Part shown: positions 1 through 7,454 of the stretch, piece by piece
Numbering within the stretch: the stretch's first letter is position 1
Layout: every line of letters begins with the position of its first letter
Assembly (NCBI GenBank): GCA_947178085.1
Contig: CAMWWS010000087.1
Location: forward strand, 1-9,325
From: an uncultured Lachnospiraceae bacterium
GTDB taxonomy: Bacteria; Bacillota_A; Clostridia; Lachnospirales; Lachnospiraceae
DNA length: 9,325 nt
Direction: 5' to 3'
The notes under the pieces: generated by a model
The model's input: only the letters and a program-made list of their open reading frames with translations
Told to the model about the DNA's origin: nothing
The model's database searches: none
Made by a program: the position numbers and the translations under genes

Positions 1-2759
1 ATATATGCCTGACCGAATCCATCTATTGAAAATTCCAATTGCGACATAATTCTTACTTTTTCTGTTCCGCTCTTGGATGTAGCATAAAGCCGGAAATTTC
101 CGTCTCCCTTGGCCTTCATAACGGCTCTGTTTCCTTCCTGCTCAAGACTAACCAGATTGGTCGGCGCTCCTGTATCGTTTACTGCCTTGAATATCAGTTC
201 TTTATCATCCGCCTGAGGAGGTTCAACATATGCTTCTACCGTTATGGTATCATGTTCTTTAGTAAATTCTCTTCCGTCTAAAGATTTCAGATTAATCTTA
301 CGCACAGGAATTTCATCGACTTTTCCGAGAACAACTGGAGTCTCTATGTTGCATTCCAGCGTCCTGATATAGTTTTTATGTAAACCTGTATTCTCAGTGT
401 CTTTATTATTTCTATTAGTATTGCTATTTTCACGGCTTTCATAACTTTCGCATACTACTGACGCACCATTTAATCCTTTTCCCGTTACTTCAACCTTAAT
501 CTGACCGGGCACAGTATCCGCCTGTACTATTGCCAACAGTTTTCCGTTAAAAAGCCTTCTGCTTAAACCTTTATAGCTGTCAAAGTCCGTACTGTCTCCG
601 TTATCAAGCCCGATAAGCCTTCCTGCTCCCGTAACCTTCACATTTACTCTGTCACAGGCGTTTTCTACAGGATTTCCATCCGCATCCACCGTACTTACAG
701 TGAAGAAAAGCAAATCCCTGCCGTCTGCCTTTACTTTTGTTTCATCCGGAGTTATTACAATATCGCTGGAATTACCAAATGAATGCTTTTCTTCTGATGC
801 GACTTTTTTCTCATCATAATCATATGCAATTGCCGTAAGAGTGCCTTTTTCATAAGGAAGCTGATAGTCTGCCACGATATGGCTTCCGCTGCCTGCTTCA
901 TGCGTCAGATGCTGTTTACCAAGGCTTCTGCCGTTTATGAAAAGTTCTACATACGGCGCATTAGAGCAGACCCGCACATCTATAAGCTGTCCTTCGTTGA
1001 AATCCCAATAAGGGAAAATATGTATCATAGGCTTTTGTCTGTAATCCGTCCATGCAGACTGCCATACATAGAAGGAGTCCTTCGGGAAACCGGCAGTATC
1101 AATCTGTCCAAAATATGAATTCTTGGTATGGTACGGCGTAGGTTCTCCGATATAATCAAAACCTGTCCATATGAACTGCCCCAGAGAGAACTCCATATCT
1201 CTATCCACTGTTGCGCAGATTTCCATTGATTTAGCGCTCCAGCTTGTTGCGCTGTTGCCAAGAGCCGAGCACTGTTCATCATCCTCGGCAAGTATTCCCG
1301 CCTTCAGCGGAAAATGGTATACCCCCCTGCTCTGCACGATTGACGATGTTTCACTTCCGTATATTATCCAGTCGGGATGCTCCTTATGGTGCTCTTCATA
1401 ATACTTTTCACCATAATTGTATCCTGCCATTTTTAACATATCAGCGCATTTTTGTGTATTTTCCCAAGGCATATAGTTAGAACACAAGGTCACTATTGCG
1501 TTCTTCATCGGATCATATTTTTCAACCAAGCCCTTAAGATAAGCGGTGATTTCCTGTCCGTGCTCATCCGCATGTGTATCGTATATTTCATTTCCGATAC
1601 TCCATAAAATTACGCTGGGATGATTTCTATCCCTTTTTACCCAGCTCTCCACATCTTTCGCTGACCATTCCTTGAAAAATCTGGCATAATCATATGTAGT
1701 CTTGGAGCGCTCCCACATATCAAAAGCTTCCGAAAGCACCAGAAGTCCCATTTCATCCGCAAGCTCAATGGCTCCCACCGCCATCATATTATGCGCGCCT
1801 CTTACCGCGTTTACGCCCATTTCTTTCAAAATACGGTATTTCCGCTTCATTGCCGACTTATTAAATACAGCTCCGAGCGCGCCTAAATCATGATGCTCGC
1901 AGACTCCGTTCAGTTTCAAATGCCTTCCGTTTAAGAAAAATCCTTTCTGCGCATCATATTCAACGTACTTAAAGCCGATTCTGTCCTCTTCCTTCTGTAT
2001 CACTTCATTATTTATCATAAGTTCTGTCTTGAGAGTATAAAGTACAGGGGAATCCACATCCCATAGCTCTATGTCATTTACCAGATAGTTTTTAACTACT
2101 ATGGATTTGTCTGCTGCAACTGCATTATCCTGTAAAGCTTTATCAATAACCTCATCCGTCGTTTCAAGTCTGACCTCACTGCCGTTTTTATCCCAAAGAC
2201 TGAATTCTATCTGCGCTTCATCTCTCCTGTCTCCGGCAATTTCAGCTTCCAGACGGAGTAGGAAACTTTTTTCAGCATATTTTTTAGTACTGATATATAC
2301 GGCGTTCTCCGGAAGATAGGTTCTATCCGTCACTTTAAACCATACGTCGCGATAAATGCCGGCTCCCGAATACCAACGGCTGTTAGGACTCATGAAGCAT
2401 GCGCTGACCAGAATTTCATTCTCACCCGATTTAAGAAAATCGGTAATATCCAACGTAAAAGCAGAATAACCATATTTCCACTCTCCTGCTTTCTCTCCGT
2501 TTATATATACGGTACTGTCCATATATATACCTTCAAATGTAACGAAAGCCTTCTTATCCTGATTCTGCTCATACACAAAGTTCTTCTTATACCAGCCGGT
2601 TCCATTCTCATACAGATTAAGGGCATCATAAATCAGCCAGTCATGCGGAATATCTACCGCTTTAAATTCCTGCAATCTGGGTATTACCTGCTCATACGTA
2701 GTCCCTGCCTCAGTCTTTAAAAAAGACCATCCATCATTCCATAAAATTTTTCCGTTCAT
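1..2759 (-). CDS. GH2 beta-galactosidase, DUF4982 type (C-terminus outside window)
   Basis: Probably hydrolyses terminal beta-galactosides by the retaining GH2 mechanism. The frame is open for 919 residues from the ATG at 2759-2757 and runs off the left edge. Visible order: N-terminal jelly roll (about 1-150, GWYKKNF and YINGEKAG), Ig-like domain (150-260), TIM barrel (265-560), DUF4982-like region (570-640), bacterial Ig/invasin-like domain (660-755), an Asn/Glu-rich linker (775-797) and a further beta domain. The acid/base is E391 in WSIGNE and the nucleophile is E470 in YGSETSS. W531 begins WTGFDYIGEPTPY, a subfamily signature. There is no signal peptide (MNGKILWNDGW), so it is probably cytoplasmic. 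It is the last visible gene of the operon, 15 bases after the esterase stop, with GAGGTG four bases before the ATG. Family is clear; the substrate (beta-galactoside rather than another beta-glycoside) is inferred from subfamily resemblance. Confidence 0.95.
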   Translation of the reverse strand, partial: MNGKILWNDGWSFLKTEAGTTYEQVIPRLQEFKAVDIPHDWLIYDALNLYENGTGWYKKNFVYEQNQDKKAFVTFEGIYMDSTVYINGEKAGEWKYGYSAFTLDITDFLKSGENEILVSACFMSPNSRWYSGAGIYRDVWFKVTDRTYLPENAVYISTKKYAEKSFLLRLEAEIAGDRRDEAQIEFSLWDKNGSEVRLETTDEVIDKALQDNAVAADKSIVVKNYLVNDIELWDVDSPVLYTLKTELMINNEVIQKEEDRIGFKYVEYDAQKGFFLNGRHLKLNGVCEHHDLGALGAVFNKSAMKRKYRILKEMGVNAVRGAHNMMAVGAIELADEMGLLVLSEAFDMWERSKTTYDYARFFKEWSAKDVESWVKRDRNHPSVILWSIGNEIYDTHADEHGQEITAYLKGLVEKYDPMKNAIVTLCSNYMPWENTQKCADMLKMAGYNYGEKYYEEHHKEHPDWIIYGSETSSIVQSRGVYHFPLKAGILAEDDEQCSALGNSATSWSAKSMEICATVDRDMEFSLGQFIWTGFDYIGEPTPYHTKNSYFGQIDTAGFPKDSFYVWQSAWTDYRQKPMIHIFPYWDFNEGQLIDVRVCSNAPYVELFINGRSLGKQHLTHEAGSGSHIVADYQLPYEKGTLTAIAYDYDEKKVASEEKHSFGNSSDIVITPDETKVKADGRDLLFFTVSTVDADGNPVENACDRVNVKVTGAGRLIGLDNGDSTDFDSYKGLSRRLFNGKLLAIVQADTVPGQIKVEVTGKGLNGASVVCESYESRENSNTNRNNKDTENTGLHKNYIRTLECNIETPVVLGKVDEIPVRKINLKSLDGREFTKEHDTITVEAYVEPPQADDKELIFKAVNDTGAPTNLVSLEQEGNRAVMKAKGDGNFRLYATSKSGTEKVRIMSQLEFSIDGFGQAY

Positions 2760-2774
2760 GCCACACCTCGTTTG

Positions 2775-4718
2775 TTATTTTTTGACAGCAATACTAAAAG
2801 GACTCATCGGAAATCCTTCTTTATTATAAATAAGCGCTCCGCTGTTCGTATTGCAGCAGCAATATTTAATTTCACATATATCCGATATATCTTCTTCACA
2901 TGACAGTAACACCCTGTTCTCATGAATTTCAGCCTTTGCCCTGTGACGGATACCTTTTTCATCTACAAGCTCAAAATCCGTAATTTCATTCCCTTTATTC
3001 TCCGAGAAAGTATAGATGCCGCCTGCGGAGTTTTTTAAGAATAATGTCGCAATTACTCTTGTATCCGGCTTTTGCTCAGCTATTCCATCTATATCTATTT
3101 TATCTACATCTACTCTTTCTATCTGCGGTCCCTCGCAGCCTGACTTATGTCCATACAGCCTATCGGCCGCAAGCATTGCAAGACGGTAACCAACGCCCTT
3201 TTTATTTAAGGGGTGCAGGTCATTGTCTTCTCCGAGGTCCATAGCTACTACCATTCCTGTATCCGGTATTTCCAAAGCCTGCCTCTGCGCTTCACGTAGA
3301 CGAGGCCAATCATGAAAAGTCTCATCCCTGTCCAAGTCATAAGTTTCCGTAGAAAAATTAGGAAGCTGGACATATAAAAACGGCAGTTTTGCATCTCCCC
3401 AATTCTTTCTATATCCTGTTATCAGCTTTCTCATCAGGTCAAGATAGAGTTCCGGTTTATCAGTGTTTGCTTCCCCCTGATACCAAAGTACGCCGGCAAT
3501 CGTATATTTATGGCAGGGCGCCATCATACCGTTATAAAGACCTGTGGGCTTCCAGTTCACGAAATCCGTCTCAGGAACCATATCACAGGAAGCGCCTACT
3601 CTGTATTTCCAAGTCCCTGACAACTCTATTTTCTCTTCATCATTAAAAATTGCATATATTTTACCGTCTGTGAATCTTCCGTGCCCAGTCTCGCTTTTTA
3701 CACGAATAATTATTGTATTACTGCCTTCCTTCAAAATTCCTGCAGGCACTATGTACTTTCTTGGCGGATACTGATAATCCGTATGCCCAACCTGAACGCC
3801 GTTAATATATACAGTATCGCTGTCTACTATCGTTCCAAGCCAGAGCTTAGCCTCCCGCTTCGCAAATTCTCCGGAAACCGTAAATTCCCTACGTAACCAT
3901 ACGCTTCCGATAAATCCCTTAAGTTCTGTATCCTTAAAAAAGCATGGGATTTCTATTTCTTTAAAATCAGAAGTATCGATGCCGCCCTGTTCCCAGCCTT
4001 CTTTTACTCCCAAATCCATGCTCTCAAGTCTGCCATGCCATTCTTCCGCCTGTCGCTGGTTTATTCTAACCCTCTCTTCAATAAAATCATCATCACTGTA
4101 TCTGTCTGCAAGAGCCAGAAGGTCGTCATATCCATCCAACATCTCCCTGCTCATCCATGATTCAATTCTGGAGCCCCCCAGACTTGCATTAATAAGCCCG
4201 ACAGGAATCCCTGTCATCTTGTATGTCTGCTCTGCAAAGAAATATGCGGTGGCGGAAAAGTCCAAAATAGTGTCCTGCCTTGCCTCTTTCCACTCTCCTG
4301 TCAAAAGTTCCTTTATCGGCGCATGGAAATCACTGTGCTCAGTAATTTTAAAGGTACGGATGTTGGAATTGGAACAGTTTCTAATCTCCTCAGGATATTT
4401 ATCCCTGACTCTGGTCATGGGAAGTTCCATATTGGACTGCCCTGAGCACATCCATACATCTCCGATTAGAATGTCTATGATATTTTTCTCATTCCCTTTA
4501 TCATCAGAAATATGCATTTCATGAGCTCCGCCGGGTTCAAGACCTTCCAGAAATATTTCCCAATATCCTTCTTTGTCAGTCTTTGCGACTTTTTTCTCTC
4601 CCAAAAACGAAACCGTAATCACACTCTCCGGTTCATCTTCTCCCCATATGCGCACTCTTTTCTTCTGCTGTAATATCATTCCGTCACTTATAAGTCTAGG
4701 CAGCTTTAATGTCTTCAC
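2775..4718 (-). CDS. Sialate O-acetylesterase-like (SASA) carbohydrate esterase
   Basis: Predicted to remove acetyl groups from sugars; the family includes sialate 9-O-acetylesterases and acetylxylan-type esterases. In 647 residues the SGNH/SASA signatures are present: GQSNM with nucleophile S95, the LINASLGGSRIESW block (176-189), GVLWYQGEAN (409-418) and DLHP with catalytic H502. A GH2-like jelly roll is inserted at about 256-345 (VWLRREF, VYINGVQVGH), common in this family. The start is GTG at 4718-4716, after AAAGGA at 11 bases; no in-frame ATG fits better. There is no signal peptide, so it is probably cytoplasmic. It lies 17 bases after the HAD gene and 15 before the GH2 gene, so all three are probably co-transcribed. 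With a beta-galactosidase as partner, the substrate is more likely an acetylated plant or host oligosaccharide than free sialic acid; no sialidase or sialic acid lyase is visible. Confidence 0.93.
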   Translation of the reverse strand: MKTLKLPRLISDGMILQQKKRVRIWGEDEPESVITVSFLGEKKVAKTDKEGYWEIFLEGLEPGGAHEMHISDDKGNEKNIIDILIGDVWMCSGQSNMELPMTRVRDKYPEEIRNCSNSNIRTFKITEHSDFHAPIKELLTGEWKEARQDTILDFSATAYFFAEQTYKMTGIPVGLINASLGGSRIESWMSREMLDGYDDLLALADRYSDDDFIEERVRINQRQAEEWHGRLESMDLGVKEGWEQGGIDTSDFKEIEIPCFFKDTELKGFIGSVWLRREFTVSGEFAKREAKLWLGTIVDSDTVYINGVQVGHTDYQYPPRKYIVPAGILKEGSNTIIIRVKSETGHGRFTDGKIYAIFNDEEKIELSGTWKYRVGASCDMVPETDFVNWKPTGLYNGMMAPCHKYTIAGVLWYQGEANTDKPELYLDLMRKLITGYRKNWGDAKLPFLYVQLPNFSTETYDLDRDETFHDWPRLREAQRQALEIPDTGMVVAMDLGEDNDLHPLNKKGVGYRLAMLAADRLYGHKSGCEGPQIERVDVDKIDIDGIAEQKPDTRVIATLFLKNSAGGIYTFSENKGNEITDFELVDEKGIRHRAKAEIHENRVLLSCEEDISDICEIKYCCCNTNSGALIYNKEGFPMSPFSIAVKK

Positions 4719-4735
4719 TACGATAACGTTCCTTT

Positions 4736-5338
4736 CTAATTTACTCCCAGTTTTCTAAGTTCATCTATCGCCTGTGACTGGTTTTTAAAATGAATCGTAT
4801 GAATTCCAAATTCTGACGCACCTGTCAGATTCTTTTCCGTATCATCTAAAAAAACGCACTCCTCTGGAACAAGATGATATCTGTCAATCAGAAGCTGATA
4901 TATCTCCGGCATAGGCTTTATGACCTTTTCTTTATATGATAGGATTCCTCCGTCAGTATATGGGATAAAATCCAGCGCATCCGAACAATCTTCCTCAGCT
5001 TTTCTGGAAAAGTTGGAAAGATAGAGTATCTGATAGCCCTTCTGCTTTAATTCTTTAATCCACGGTATCGCATAATCATTTCTGGACACGATTCCTTTAA
5101 CATTGGCAAAGTAACTTTTAATTTTATCTTCCAAATCAGGAGCGTTGTTGATAAAGCATTGTGTTATCTCTTCGTCTGTCATAGCGCCTCTGTCGTACTC
5201 GTTCCACTCATCGCTCTTTATGGTAGCCTGCGTTATCCTATCAAGTTCCTCTCCGGTACATCCTTTTTCTTCAAGGAATTCCTTCCATGTGAAGTCTGCA
5301 AGTACGTTTCCTATGTCGAAAATTATTGTTTTAATCAT
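4736..5338 (-). CDS. HAD-superfamily phosphatase, subfamily IA (YihX-like)
   Basis: Small-molecule phosphatase of the haloacid dehalogenase superfamily, 200 residues. Motif I is FDIGNV with nucleophile D8; the second acidic residue of the classical DxD is G10, as in YihX-type glucose-1-phosphate phosphatases. Motif II is LYLSNFS (S108), motif III is K141 in VIKPMPEIY, and motif IV is VFLDDTEKN (D165, D166). The cap (about 16-90) is helical. An upstream in-frame ATG at 5395 would add 19 residues, but the ATG at 5338 has AGAGGTG five bases before it and begins directly with the HAD beta strand (MIKTIIFD), so it is preferred. It is the first gene of the operon, behind a strong promoter. Its position suggests it acts on a sugar phosphate, perhaps a hexose-1-phosphate, but the substrate cannot be read from sequence. 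Confidence 0.9.
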   Translation of the reverse strand: MIKTIIFDIGNVLADFTWKEFLEEKGCTGEELDRITQATIKSDEWNEYDRGAMTDEEITQCFINNAPDLEDKIKSYFANVKGIVSRNDYAIPWIKELKQKGYQILYLSNFSRKAEEDCSDALDFIPYTDGGILSYKEKVIKPMPEIYQLLIDRYHLVPEECVFLDDTEKNLTGASEFGIHTIHFKNQSQAIDELRKLGVN

Positions 5339-5383
5339 ATTTTCACCTCTGACCGCCTTTTTATGTATGATATTACATTTATG

Positions 5384-5409
5384 GTTAATTAACATCTGAT
5401 ATTAATCAG
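5384..5409. promoter_or_regulatory. Two palindromes in the operon leader, possible operators
   Basis: GTTAATTAAC (5384-5393) is a perfect 10-bp palindrome, and CTGATATTAATCAG (5396-5409) has 5-bp arms around 4 bases. Both lie just downstream of the predicted start site of the HAD operon. They could bind a sugar-responsive repressor, but the DNA is AT-rich, where short palindromes arise easily, and no regulator gene for the operon is visible in the window. Confidence 0.35.
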
Positions 5410-5417
5410 CTTATGTT

Positions 5418-5446
5418 ATTATAACTGTGTTTGTGCGACTTGGCAA
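5418..5446 (-). promoter_or_regulatory. Sigma-A promoter of the HAD-esterase-GH2 operon
   Basis: On the minus strand, TTGCCA (5446-5441) is followed by exactly 17 bases and then a consensus TATAAT (5423-5418). Transcription should start near 5411, leaving a leader of about 70 bases before the HAD start. The -10 box lies inside the palindrome GTTATTATAAC (5415-5425), a possible repressor site. Confidence 0.75.
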
Positions 5447-5493
5447 TAAGGAAAGAGGGGAGGATTGAATGTGGGATTGAATAAAGCATAGAT

Positions 5494-5721
5494 GGCAGAT
5501 TGCACAAAATGTTCTCTCGCGTCTGGCTGCGTCATATGGATTTTCTAAATATTCCGGTGAGGTTGTGAATACGGACACAACCGCCCGCAATTCGCCATCC
5601 GGGCTCAATGCGGGCTTTTCGGGACATCCATGTCCCGAAATTGCTGAGTATAGGGCGGAATATTAAGAAAATCTCATATGACTTCGCAAGACAGCTTCGA
5701 GAACATTTTGTGCAATCTGCC
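5494..5721. repeat. 228-bp long inverted-repeat element with three internal hairpins
   Basis: The ends are 23-bp perfect inverted repeats (5494-5516 and 5699-5721). After a partly paired stretch, the stem continues between 5531-5556 and 5656-5682 with one bulge and about one mismatch. The stem encloses three successive hairpins: 5561-5567/5576-5582 (GGTTGTG with CACAACC), 5583-5589/5609-5615 (GCCCGCA with TGCGGGC) and 5617-5627/5630-5640 (11 perfect pairs around CC). The transcript of either strand could fold into a branched structure. No transposase or convincing ORF lies inside. It could be a MITE-like element, an extragenic repeat or a structured RNA. No clear target-site duplication is visible. 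It sits between the divergent HAD and XRE genes, just upstream of the HAD promoter. Confidence 0.8.
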
Positions 5722-5770
5722 TTCAAAGGTTTATTAGATAATTGAGATTAGGCTATTTACATGATATACT

Positions 5771-5864
5771 TTGACAAGGTATTTACAAAAAATGAAATTC
5801 TACGGTGCGTAGAGTTAGTAAAAAAGCGATTTCTACGGTACATGGGTGTAACTTGCACTATAAA
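5771..5864 (+). promoter_or_regulatory. Promoter region of the XRE regulator
   Basis: A consensus TTGACA (5771-5776) is followed after 16 bases by a weaker TGAAAT (5793-5798). A second possible -10, TATAAA (5859-5864), lies nearer the gene without a good -35. The first promoter would start transcription inside the palindrome at 5799-5813, and the second lies next to the second TTCTACGGT copy. Which one is used cannot be decided from sequence. Confidence 0.5.
5798..5839. promoter_or_regulatory. Putative XRE operators, palindrome plus repeated half-site
   Basis: TCTACGGTGCGTAGA (5799-5813) is a perfect dyad of two 6-bp arms around GTG. The nine bases TTCTACGGT occur at 5798-5806 and again at 5831-5839, 33 bp apart, which is about three helical turns and would put both copies on one face of the DNA. 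They lie at and downstream of the best promoter candidate for the XRE gene, fitting negative autoregulation. Binding by this protein is inferred. Confidence 0.5.
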
Positions 5865-5899
5865 TTTTGTATTCTTATTTCCGAAAGGAGGAAATGTCT

Positions 5900-6580
5900 A
5901 TGGACCAAATTAAAATTGGAAAATTCATAGCAAACTGTCGTAAAGAAAAAAATATGACTCAACGGCAATTGGCGGATATTCTTGAAATCAGTGATAAGAC
6001 AATATCCAAATGGGAATGCGGAAAAGGTTTACCGGAAGTGCAGTTTATGATACCTCTTTGTGACCTGTTAGGGATAAATGTGAACGAACTTCTTTCAGGG
6101 GAAAAACTTTCTGCCGATGAGTATCAAAAAAAAGCGGAGGAAAATATGATTACGTTGGTAAAAGAAAATGAATATGTGGAAACTTATAAACCGTTTATAG
6201 GGTGGATTATTTCATTTGTAGTGATGGCTCTGTTTTTCGCGTTTAGATGGAACTCGTTGGGAAATGACAAAATATTATCCAAAGTATTTGTTATAGTGGT
6301 AATGACATTTATTGATGTACTGTTTTCCATTATTTTTAAAGGTGAATATGTGTATTGGATTGTTTATGGACCCAACTTTGAAACCGCAAAGAACTCGGAT
6401 TCTCAAAGGAGAAAAACATATGCATGGAAGTATTTAAGGATATTTCTTGTTGCAAGTATAATACTATTGATATATTTGTTAGGAAGCATATATTTTGATT
6501 TATCAGCAAGTTATGATTTTATCGTATGTTTGGTTATCATTATAGCCGCGGCATTAACAACTGTTCCAATAAAATTCTAG
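5900..6580 (+). CDS. XRE-family regulator with C-terminal membrane domain
   Basis: DNA-binding regulator that is probably anchored in the membrane, 226 residues. The helix-turn-helix spans about residues 6-62 (LADILEISDKTISKWECG, with the recognition helix around SDKTISKW). A charged linker follows (68-98), then four hydrophobic segments at about 99-117, 128-146, 179-199 and 205-223. The start is the ATG at 5900, eight bases after AGGAGG. The TTG at 5867 and the ATG at 5894 are in frame, but one lacks an upstream site and the other nearly touches the Shine-Dalgarno. The membrane part resembles no enzyme I recognise and may sense envelope stress or a membrane-active compound. No ABC transporter, often found beside such regulators, is in the window. 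It is probably autoregulated through the repeats upstream and is convergent with the Nudix gene. Confidence 0.92.
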   Translation: MDQIKIGKFIANCRKEKNMTQRQLADILEISDKTISKWECGKGLPEVQFMIPLCDLLGINVNELLSGEKLSADEYQKKAEENMITLVKENEYVETYKPFIGWIISFVVMALFFAFRWNSLGNDKILSKVFVIVVMTFIDVLFSIIFKGEYVYWIVYGPNFETAKNSDSQRRKTYAWKYLRIFLVASIILLIYLLGSIYFDLSASYDFIVCLVIIIAAALTTVPIKF

Positions 6581-6622
6581 GCTATACTCTTAAATAGCGG
6601 TTATGGATTCAGTAAAAACTTA

Positions 6623-6663
6623 AAAAGAACAGCAAGGCGGAGAAATCTACCAGCTGTTCTTTT
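6623..6663. terminator. Bidirectional intrinsic terminator between XRE and Nudix genes
   Basis: AAAAGAACAGC (6623-6633) pairs perfectly with GCTGTTCTTTT (6653-6663). The inner part can extend through GGCGGA/TCTACC with one mismatch to a GAAA tetraloop (6642-6645). A-rich sequence on the left and T-rich sequence on the right let the hairpin work on both strands, which suits the convergent genes on either side. Confidence 0.8.
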
Positions 6664-6689
6664 ATCTATAAAGGTATTAATATATTCAT

Positions 6690-7154
6690 CTATTCCAAAC
6701 ATTCCGGGTCACCTATCTCTTCATTTCCAAGGTACTTTGTGTATTCTTTTCCCTCATAAAAGTTCATTATCGGACGGCGAAGTTTTGACGGAAATAACGG
6801 TAATCTATTCAATACCGACAAATCCAACCAATCAAATCCGATTTGATTAGTATCATTATGAGGCGTTGCATTTTTCGCTTTTCCCAAATAATCACATAAA
6901 AACACTAAGTCAATCCTATGAAAGCTCTCGCCATGAACCCCCTCTATTACAAAAAGTAAATCTTTACATTTAACCTCTATTCCTGCCTCTTCTCTTACTT
7001 CCCGTTCTACAGTCTGAGGAAGCATTTCCTCGCCGCCTTGACCGCCGCCGGGCAGAATATACCATTCCTCTTTGCCGTCGTTCAGCTTTATAGCAAGTAA
7101 TTTACCATCTTGAATTATAACTGCTTTTGCAGAAGTGCGTATTTGTCTTGACAT
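6690..7154 (-). CDS. Nudix hydrolase
   Basis: Hydrolyses a nucleoside-diphosphate-linked compound; the exact substrate is unknown. In 154 residues a perfect Nudix box runs from G37 to I59 (G-x5-E-x7-REV-x-EE-x-GI), with the metal-binding REVREE at 51-56. An N-terminal strand (KAVIIQDGKLLAIK) and WYILPGGG precede it as expected for the fold. The start is the ATG at 7154, eight bases after AAAGGA. It lies 95 bases downstream of the DUF3791 gene on the same strand. A TATAAT at 7243-7238 could be a separate -10, but no good -35 is present, so it may be read through from the upstream cassette. The C-terminal tail (SKLRRPIMNFYEG) is ordinary for small Nudix proteins. A housecleaning role is possible but not shown. 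Confidence 0.92.
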   Translation of the reverse strand: MSRQIRTSAKAVIIQDGKLLAIKLNDGKEEWYILPGGGQGGEEMLPQTVEREVREEAGIEVKCKDLLFVIEGVHGESFHRIDLVFLCDYLGKAKNATPHNDTNQIGFDWLDLSVLNRLPLFPSKLRRPIMNFYEGKEYTKYLGNEEIGDPECLE

Positions 7155-7249
7155 ATTTATAATCCTTTCAACTTTTCCAGTAAAAAGCCCTCATGCATAT
7201 TTACTTAAATTTCGAATCTTTATTATTTGTTTCACGGATTATATAATTT

Positions 7250-7453
7250 TTATGCTCCTTTTTCCGCAACAAGCCTGTCAATATCCTCAAATGCATTTTC
7301 CAAACGTTCAATATGATACCGCTCATACATATCATATATAAAATCTGTTAATTCCAAATCATCCCACAACTTTAAAACTTTATCAGCTGTAGTGTTTTTG
7401 TACTCTGCATAGTTCTCAATCAAAAAAATGAAAAATTCCATCTCCTTACCCAT
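7250..7453 (-). CDS. DUF3791 family small protein
   Basis: A 67-residue acidic, helical protein. The pattern MEFFIFLIENYAEY, then TTADKVLKLWDDLELTDFI and a closing ERLENAFEDIDRL, is what I know as DUF3791, a family of unknown function common in Firmicutes and often beside DUF3990 genes. The start is the ATG at 7453, one base after the TGA of the 81-aa gene, with AAGGAGA upstream, so translation is probably coupled. It has no signal peptide or membrane segment. A role as antitoxin or partner of the DUF3990 protein is plausible from the gene pairing but is inference. Confidence 0.85.
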   Translation of the reverse strand: MGKEMEFFIFLIENYAEYKNTTADKVLKLWDDLELTDFIYDMYERYHIERLENAFEDIDRLVAEKGA

Positions 7454-7454
7454 A

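Noticed and set aside
1025..1291. 88-codon minus-strand frame inside the GH2 gene
   Set aside because: It is in another frame of the same strand within the conserved GH2 coding sequence and has no motif of its own.
3979..4524. 181-codon plus-strand frame inside the esterase gene
   Set aside because: It is antisense to a gene with complete catalytic motifs, has no recognisable domain and has no suitable upstream signals.
5339..5395. Longer HAD protein starting at the ATG at 5395
   Set aside because: The extra 19 residues precede the family's normal start, and the internal ATG at 5338 has the good ribosome binding site.
5494..5721. tRNA or tmRNA-like cloverleaf
   Set aside because: The stem is about 50 pairs long, and there is no anticodon arm, T-loop sequence or CCA end, so it is not a tRNA.
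5411..5726. Two overlapping minus-strand frames of about 65 codons through the inverted-repeat element
   Set aside because: They overlap each other in different frames, have no good ribosome binding site and follow the inverted-repeat structure. They are best seen as chance frames in the element.
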